Shown: positions 58,819-64,000 of the stretch, in pieces
Position numbering within the stretch: position 1 is the first letter of the stretch
Layout of the letters: each line of letters starts with the position of its first letter
Assembly: GCF_001045465.1 (NCBI RefSeq)
Contig: NZ_LFND01000001.1
Location: 744,001 to 808,000, forward strand
Source: Chryseobacterium angstadtii
GTDB taxonomy: Bacteria > Bacteroidota > Bacteroidia > Flavobacteriales > Weeksellaceae
DNA length: 64,000 nt
Direction of reading: 5' to 3'
Translations under genes and position numbers: made by a program
Notes under the pieces: model-generated
Told to the model about the DNA's origin: nothing
What the model saw: the letters and a program-made list of their open reading frames with translations, nothing else
The model's database searches: none

Positions 58819-60318
58819 TTATAAGAATTTATTTTCTACCAATATCCAGAGTCTCTGCGCATATTCATCTACTTTACTCCACTTTCTTTCGTAATAAAGA
58901 TCGCTCAGATATTCTTTTGCTTCTTCAAGGTTTCTGAATCCGTTCAGTCGGGAAACGGTTTCATTCAGATCCGACTGGCTTCCTCCGAACAGCATTTTTG
59001 AAAAAGCAATTCTGTCATTCAGATCCAGCCTGAATTCCGGTTTCACTTTATCCGCCTCCATAAATTGGGTAGGAATATTTGTTTTCAGGATGCTTCCCTG
59101 CTCTTCTTTTACTTCCGGTACCGGTGGTTTTTCCTTTGGTACTTCCCGCTCAAGAGGATCATCGTCAAAAAGAGTCTGTACGGCCTTTAGCCCTTTGATA
59201 TTGGCCAGTTTTATTTTTTTCTCCTGCTGATAAGCTTCCAAATCTTCGAAACTTTCATCAGAAGCATGTTTTTCTTTTTCTGAAACAGGTTTGTCTATTT
59301 CTACAATCTTCCTTCTGTCGTGCACTTCAGCAAGTATGGTTTCTTCTTTCTCTTCTGAAGGAAAATCGTTTTTTATTTCGCTGAGAATACTTTCCACATT
59401 GGAAGTTTCTGTAAGCATTTCTCCCTGTTCTATCGTAACATTGGTTACACTGAATTGTTCTTCATTTTCCTCAATCAGTATTTCGTCTTCCAGCATTTCA
59501 GTATCAAAAATGCTTGGAATTCTTTCTGCCTGTTCTTTTGTCTGATCTTCAGTATTATGATCAGATTCTTCTTTTATACGCTCATCCGAAGCCTTTGTTT
59601 CATGTGAAACGTTGTCTTCATCTTCGTCTATTTCATTAAGCTGATTATTGAAAACGGCTTCTTCTTCCGTAGTTTCATTGATGAATAAATCTTCATTAAG
59701 ATCTTCATCGTTATCCGGTTTTGCATCGGCAAGAATTCTTTCTTCATCCACAAAACTGAAGACTTTTTCCTGGGCATTGAAAGATTCATTTTCATCAATT
59801 TCGTTCAATTGGTTATTGAAAATAGCCTCTTCTTCCGTAACATCGTTGTGAGGAGTGTTTTCCTGAATTTTTTCAGATGAGCCTTCTGCATCATTTTCTT
59901 CTGCAAAACTCACAATGTTCTCGTGGAATTTATTTTCCACAATCTCATCGAGCTGATGATTAAATTTCGCCTCTTCATCATCTGATATTGCGGTAAAATT
60001 TTCAGCTTCGTTTTCATCGATCTCGTTAAATTCATTATTGAAAATAGCCTCTTCTTCCGTTACTTCATTACTGGAATCATAATCTTCATCTGAACTTAAA
60101 GAAACATACTGGTTCTCCGTATTTTGCTTAGAATTGTCATTCACAAAATACTCCATATTTTTTTCCAGCAGTCTTAAAAATGAGATTCTGTTGGCAAGCT
60201 CATCCACAAGATCCTGCTTAGAAAGTAATTCGTCTACGTTGTTGATTTTCTCCAAAATATCAATGATATTTTTGGATTCAAAAAAAAATTTTTCCTTTAA
60301 ATCTTGGATGTTCTGCAT
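58819..60318 (-). CDS. Acidic repeat protein with conserved C-terminal domain
   Basis: A 499-residue, strongly acidic cytosolic protein. The first 60 residues are a helical domain (KFFFESKNIIDILEKINNVDEL). Four copies of a module TEEEAxFNNxxNEIDEnE occur (about residues 87-105, 113-129, 161-178, 218-235). The C-terminal 75 residues (FRLDLNDRIAFSKMLFGGSQ, ETVSRLNGFRNLEEAKEYL) form a conserved Bacteroidota domain of unknown function. Its length and repeat number should vary between strains. It is the first gene of the rsmI operon. Confidence 0.75.
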   Translation of the reverse strand: MQNIQDLKEKFFFESKNIIDILEKINNVDELLSKQDLVDELANRISFLRLLEKNMEYFVNDNSKQNTENQYVSLSSDEDYDSSNEVTEEEAIFNNEFNEIDENEAENFTAISDDEEAKFNHQLDEIVENKFHENIVSFAEENDAEGSSEKIQENTPHNDVTEEEAIFNNQLNEIDENESFNAQEKVFSFVDEERILADAKPDNDEDLNEDLFINETTEEEAVFNNQLNEIDEDEDNVSHETKASDERIKEESDHNTEDQTKEQAERIPSIFDTEMLEDEILIEENEEQFSVTNVTIEQGEMLTETSNVESILSEIKNDFPSEEKEETILAEVHDRRKIVEIDKPVSEKEKHASDESFEDLEAYQQEKKIKLANIKGLKAVQTLFDDDPLEREVPKEKPPVPEVKEEQGSILKTNIPTQFMEADKVKPEFRLDLNDRIAFSKMLFGGSQSDLNETVSRLNGFRNLEEAKEYLSDLYYERKWSKVDEYAQRLWILVENKFL

Positions 60319-60342
60319 AATAAGAATCTTATTAAAATTGCT

Positions 60343-60350
60343 TACTTTTG
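60343..60350 (+). promoter_or_regulatory. -7 element of tdk
   Basis: TACTTTTG, a TAnnTTTG match, 29 bases before the tdk ATG. Confidence 0.5.
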
Positions 60351-60379
60351 ATCTTAAAAATATACGGCTAATTTAACAA

Positions 60380-60967
60380 ATGTTTTTAGAAAATACAATT
60401 AATCATTCCAAACAAAGTGGTTGGATGGAAGTTATTTGTGGCTCTATGTTTTCGGGAAAAACCGAGGAACTGATCCGAAGATTGCGAAGAGCAGAAATGG
60501 CGGGGCAGAACGTGGAAATTTTTAAACCGAGACTGGATACACGATATTCTGAAGAGGACGTAGTTTCTCACAATCAGAATAAAATCCGCAGTACAGCAGT
60601 AGATAATCCCAATGAAATTCTTCTGCTGGCCTCAAACTGTGATGTAGTGGGAATAGATGAAGCTCAATTTTTTGATGAAAGCATTGTTGATATTGCCAAC
60701 CAGCTAGCCAACAGCGGCATAAGGGTTGTAATAGCCGGTCTTGATATGGATTTCCTGGGACGTCCGTTCGGGCCGATGCCGAATTTAATGGCTACGGCAG
60801 AATACGTTACAAAAGTGCATGCTATTTGCAAGAGAACTGGTAATCTGGCCAATTATTCCATGAGGATTTCTCAGGGAAACAATCTGGTGGAACTCGGCGA
60901 AACAGAAAGCTACGAAGCGGTAAGCCGGCGTGTTTTCATAGACGAAGTACTTTTAAAAAGAAAATAA
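60380..60967 (+). CDS. tdk: Thymidine kinase (zinc-ribbon cysteines lost)
   Basis: A 195-residue type II thymidine kinase for thymidine salvage. The P-loop CGSMFSGKTEELIRRLRRAE is at residues 20-39; the DEAQFF Walker-B-like loop is VGIDEAQFFDESIV; the lasso segment is HAICKRTGNLANYSMRISQG, where the classical zinc ribbon should begin. Of the four expected cysteines only the first is present (CKRTG, then SRRVFIDE in place of the last pair). The core is intact. Confidence 0.93.
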   Translation: MFLENTINHSKQSGWMEVICGSMFSGKTEELIRRLRRAEMAGQNVEIFKPRLDTRYSEEDVVSHNQNKIRSTAVDNPNEILLLASNCDVVGIDEAQFFDESIVDIANQLANSGIRVVIAGLDMDFLGRPFGPMPNLMATAEYVTKVHAICKRTGNLANYSMRISQGNNLVELGETESYEAVSRRVFIDEVLLKRK

Positions 60968-61031
60968 AATATTCAAAAGACGGATAAGCCTGTTTGCAGA
61001 CAAGCAAATTGGCTTCTATATAAAAAGCAGA

Positions 61032-61037
61032 AGGAGG
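61032..61037 (+). promoter_or_regulatory. Strong Shine-Dalgarno sequence before murF-alr
   Basis: AAGGAGG (about 61031-61037) lies 5 bases before the ATG, a near-perfect match to the anti-SD end of 16S rRNA. Such strong sites are rare in this phylum, where most genes in this window have none. Confidence 0.65.
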
Positions 61038-61042
61038 TATTA

Positions 61043-63490
61043 ATGAACTATACAGCACAACAAATTGCAGAGATCACCAATGCACAGGTCATTGGAGACA
61101 AAACTTCAGTGATCAGAAATATTGCATTTGACAGCAGAATTATTTATTCAACGAAGAATACAGCATTTATCGCCATCAATACGCATAAAAATTCAGGTGA
61201 AAAATTCATTGAATCTTCTGTGGATCGTGGGATTGATGTCATTATTTCTGAGCATCAGTATCCTCAATTTGAACATGTAACATGGATCATTGTCGAAAAT
61301 TCGGTCGATTTCCTTCAGAAACTGGCCCGATATCATTTCGAAAACTCTCATCTTAAATCCATTGGAATTACAGGAAGTAACGGAAAAACCATCCTAAAAG
61401 AATGGCTTTATCAATGTTTATGGAATGAATTCCCTACAGTAAAAAGTCCGAAAAGTTTTAATTCCCAGATCGGGCTCCCCCTTTCTCTGCTCCAGATTAA
61501 CAATTCTCATGAACTTGGAATTTTTGAAGTAGGAATTTCAAAGCCGCATGAAATGGAGAAACTGGAAAGCATATTTCATCCGCAAATCGGACTGCTTACT
61601 CACATCGGAAATGCTCACGCAGCGAATTTTGAATCTGAAGAGCAGCTGGTTGATGAAAAAATAAAGCTTTTTAAGCATTCCGAGGTTGTTATTTACAATG
61701 GAGATCATTCTTTGGTCACAAAAAAGGTCAATGAATTATATTCGAATAAAAAATTAATTTCTTACGGTCTTACAGAGCAAAATGATGTCTTTATTAAATC
61801 CAACAGCAGTAAAGATGAAAAGATTACGGTTGTTTATTTTGACGAAGAAATCTCCTTCCCTGTTCATCAGAGGGATGAAGCTACGCTGACCAATGCTTTG
61901 GCTCTTATCACTGTTTTAAAAGAACTGAATATCGACAATCAGAAGATTATTGAAAAAATCAATTCTTTAAAAGCTGTGGAAATGCGTCTGGAAGCTATTG
62001 AAGGAATTAAAAACAATATTATTATCAACGATTCATTTAATCTGGATCTTGATTCTTTGAAAACGGCTCTTCAGTTTCTGAATGAATATAATAAAACCAA
62101 AAAATCTCTGGTCTTAACGGATATTGTTGGGGTAAATTCTAATTCAAAAGAACTTTATGAAGAAGTTTCTGAACTGGTGAATGAACAAAAATTTGATTCT
62201 GTGCTGCTTATCGGCGATGAAATATCAAAGTTTAGTGAATTATTTAAATCTAAAACATCTACTTTCGTTAGCACTCAGGAATTAATTGACAGCAAGCATC
62301 TTACGGAAATTGAAAACCAGATTATCCTTCTCAAAGGAGCGAGAAAGTTTGAAATAGAAAAGCTTAAAGATATTCTTGAACTGAGAAAGCATGATACGGT
62401 TCTGGAAATCAATCTGAATGCGATTCTTCATAACATCAATTATCATAAATCCATACTGAAGCCGGAAACAAAAATGATGGCAATGGTAAAAGCCAATGCA
62501 TATGGATTGGGCAGTTATGAAATTTCAGAATTCCTACAACACCATCATATTGATTATCTGGGTGTTGCTTTTGCTGACGAGGGTGTAGAACTCCGTAAAA
62601 AAGGGATCACTACTCCGATTGTCGTGATGAATCCTGAGCAGCACAGCTACGAAACCATTATTGAATATAATCTTGAGCCTGAAATATACAGCTTCAGGGT
62701 TTTGGAACTTTTCTATGAAGCGGTTCAAAAATCCGGATATGATAAAAAATATCCTATTCACATAAAGCTGGAAACCGGGATGCACCGTCTTGGTTTCAAA
62801 GATTTTGAGCTGGATCTTCTAAGCGAAACTTTAAGCTCAAAAAATGTAAAAGTTCAGAGCTTGTTCAGTCATTTGTCTTCTTCTGATGTACCTGAAGAAA
62901 GAGAATTTACTTTGAAACAGCTGGAAACTTTTGAAAAGAATTCCGGTTATCTGATTGAAAAACTGGGCTACGCTCCTATCCGACATATTCTCAATTCTTC
63001 CGGAATAACGAGTTATACGGAACATCAGTACGATATGGTAAGAATCGGGATCGGAATGCTAGGAGAATCACCAAGCAGTGAAATACAAAAACAACTGCAG
63101 TCTGTTGTAAGTTTTAAAACTGTAATCTCACAGATTTCAACCGTTGAAAATGGAGAATCTGTAGGTTACAGCAGAAGATACAAGCCGGATCATGCTGCCA
63201 AAATCGCTACAATTCCTGTGGGCTATGCCGACGGAATTCCGAGACTGATCGGAAACCAGGTAGGAAATGTGGGGGTAAATAAAATACTGGCCCCGATTGT
63301 AGGGAATGTCTGTATGGATATGATGATGATCAATGTAGACCAGATCCCGAATGTTAAAGAAGGTGATACCGTTACCGTCTTTAATGCAAAACCAAGTTTA
63401 AAAGAATTCGCAGATTACTGCAAAACGATTACCTATGAAGTGTTAACCTCCATTTCGCCCCGGGTGAAACGGATTTATATAAAAGACTAG
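61043..63490 (+). CDS. murF-alr: Bifunctional MurF/alanine racemase
   Basis: An 815-residue fusion. The N-terminal half (to about residue 445) is UDP-MurNAc-tripeptide:D-Ala-D-Ala ligase, with ITGSNGKT at 109-116 as the ATP loop and GIFEVGISKPHEMEKL as the next motif. The C-terminal half is a fold-III alanine racemase: MAMVKANAYGLGSYE carries the PLP Lys (K483) and YDMVRIGIGMLGES and IPVGYADGIPR hold the second catalytic Tyr. One protein thus makes D-Ala and joins D-Ala-D-Ala to the peptidoglycan stem. The fusion is typical of Bacteroidota. A strong Shine-Dalgarno lies upstream. Confidence 0.95.
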   Translation: MNYTAQQIAEITNAQVIGDKTSVIRNIAFDSRIIYSTKNTAFIAINTHKNSGEKFIESSVDRGIDVIISEHQYPQFEHVTWIIVENSVDFLQKLARYHFENSHLKSIGITGSNGKTILKEWLYQCLWNEFPTVKSPKSFNSQIGLPLSLLQINNSHELGIFEVGISKPHEMEKLESIFHPQIGLLTHIGNAHAANFESEEQLVDEKIKLFKHSEVVIYNGDHSLVTKKVNELYSNKKLISYGLTEQNDVFIKSNSSKDEKITVVYFDEEISFPVHQRDEATLTNALALITVLKELNIDNQKIIEKINSLKAVEMRLEAIEGIKNNIIINDSFNLDLDSLKTALQFLNEYNKTKKSLVLTDIVGVNSNSKELYEEVSELVNEQKFDSVLLIGDEISKFSELFKSKTSTFVSTQELIDSKHLTEIENQIILLKGARKFEIEKLKDILELRKHDTVLEINLNAILHNINYHKSILKPETKMMAMVKANAYGLGSYEISEFLQHHHIDYLGVAFADEGVELRKKGITTPIVVMNPEQHSYETIIEYNLEPEIYSFRVLELFYEAVQKSGYDKKYPIHIKLETGMHRLGFKDFELDLLSETLSSKNVKVQSLFSHLSSSDVPEEREFTLKQLETFEKNSGYLIEKLGYAPIRHILNSSGITSYTEHQYDMVRIGIGMLGESPSSEIQKQLQSVVSFKTVISQISTVENGESVGYSRRYKPDHAAKIATIPVGYADGIPRLIGNQVGNVGVNKILAPIVGNVCMDMMMINVDQIPNVKEGDTVTVFNAKPSLKEFADYCKTITYEVLTSISPRVKRIYIKD

Positions 63491-63492
63491 CT

Positions 63493-64000
63493 ATGAGAAA
63501 ACTCCTGATTCTTCTCTTCGTATTCCAACTCCTTATGATCCATTCTCAAGTGAAAAAGGATCTGGTGATCCCCAAAAATCCCAAAATAGGTCTTTCCCTT
63601 GCAGGTGGCGGAGCTAAAGGATTTTCACACGTCGGAGTACTGAAAGTATTAGATTCATTGGGAGTAAAGGTAGATTATATATCGGGAACCAGTATGGGAG
63701 CCATTGTAGGCGGACTGTATGCTTCAGGCTATTCCGGAAAAGAAATAGAGAAAATTGTAATGGATACAGATTTCTATTCTCTGATTATGGATCCCAAATC
63801 CAGACAGGAATCGTCTTTCTTCAACAAATCTGTTGATAAATATCTTTTGTCCATTCCTTTAAAAAACGGAAAAATATCCCTTCCCTCTTCTATAAGTTCT
63901 GGCCAGAGAAATGTTTATCTGCTTAAAGAACTTTTTAAAAATGTTTCCAATATTGATGATTTCTCGAAATTACCCATTCCTTTTATGTGTGTAGCCACCA
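63493..64000 (+). CDS. Patatin-like phospholipase (C-terminus outside window)
   Basis: The first 169 residues of a secreted patatin-family serine lipase. The signal peptide is MRKLLILLFVFQLLMIHSQ. The oxyanion-hole motif SLAGGGAKGFSHVGVLKVL (about residues 36-54) and the nucleophile elbow GTSMG (about 68-72) are intact; the catalytic Asp lies beyond the window. In Bacteroidota such proteins often carry a C-terminal BamA-like barrel, which makes them outer-membrane-inserted; that part cannot be seen here. It starts 2 bases after murF-alr and is probably co-transcribed. Confidence 0.88.
   Translation, partial: MRKLLILLFVFQLLMIHSQVKKDLVIPKNPKIGLSLAGGGAKGFSHVGVLKVLDSLGVKVDYISGTSMGAIVGGLYASGYSGKEIEKIVMDTDFYSLIMDPKSRQESSFFNKSVDKYLLSIPLKNGKISLPSSISSGQRNVYLLKELFKNVSNIDDFSKLPIPFMCVAT

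Noticed and set aside
1..64000. CRISPR arrays, insertion sequences, prophage, rRNA operon
   Set aside because: No regularly spaced repeats, transposase or phage-type protein, or rRNA-like sequence is present. The dispersed repeats noted here are short and not regularly spaced.

Overview
The window is A+T-rich chromosomal DNA from a member of the phylum Bacteroidota, most probably class Flavobacteriia and close to Chryseobacterium (Weeksellaceae). The signs are: Bacteroidota -7 promoter elements of the form TAnnTTTG in front of many genes; a MurF-alanine racemase fusion; a secreted protein with a type IX secretion C-terminal domain; a TonB-dependent receptor with a carboxypeptidase-regulatory-like N-terminus; and an AccD, a thymidine kinase and an endonuclease III that lack the metal-binding cysteines of the enterobacterial enzymes. 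The genus is inferred from general protein resemblance, not from a search.

Layout. 1-6.9 kb: mutS (cut by the left edge), an acetyltransferase, a JmjC/cupin-8 protein, a bestrophin, two small secreted proteins and a SPOUT RNA methyltransferase. 7-13.5 kb: CBS protein-nadK, fbaA, accD and a Gate-domain membrane protein. 13.5-15.7 kb: an ExbB-ExbD-TonB energy-transduction operon on the minus strand. 16-22.7 kb: DUF885 lipoprotein, DinB-like protein, nth, a Bcp-type peroxiredoxin and a T9SS-sorted beta-helix protein. 22.7-27 kb: a tightly packed minus-strand operon (TolC-like protein, SprT-like protein, manC, a secreted protein, a GNAT). 27-32.5 kb: folC, two identical tRNA-Val genes, three glycosyltransferases, sufE and a small membrane protein. 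32.6-37.5 kb: clpC, a small porin-like protein, mnmA. 37.6-43.8 kb is the most unusual part: a Gly/Cys-tailed gene broken by one in-frame TAG, an orphan 298-aa gene, and a LytTR-type two-component system whose kinase carries a C-terminal 2TM domain and is surrounded by three stand-alone 2TM proteins and an isoprenylcysteine-methyltransferase-like protein. 44-52.4 kb: a TPR-like secreted protein, a TonB receptor, an AraC/GyrI regulator, sodC, the tail-specific protease and a metallo-beta-lactamase-fold lipoprotein-like hydrolase. 52.7-64 kb: surE, a GNAT, guaC, fabG, a WG-repeat protein, rsmI, an acidic repeat protein, tdk, murF-alr and the start of a patatin.

Most genes are housekeeping or cell-envelope genes. 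I see no rRNA, CRISPR array, transposase, prophage or biosynthetic gene cluster. The accessory signal lies between the genes: at least five families of short interspersed, palindromic or inverted-repeat-bounded sequences fill the gaps, some supplying the stop codons of the flanking genes. The best candidates for something undescribed are the 2TM/kinase/LytTR locus, the interrupted Gly/Cys-tail gene, and these miniature repeats.
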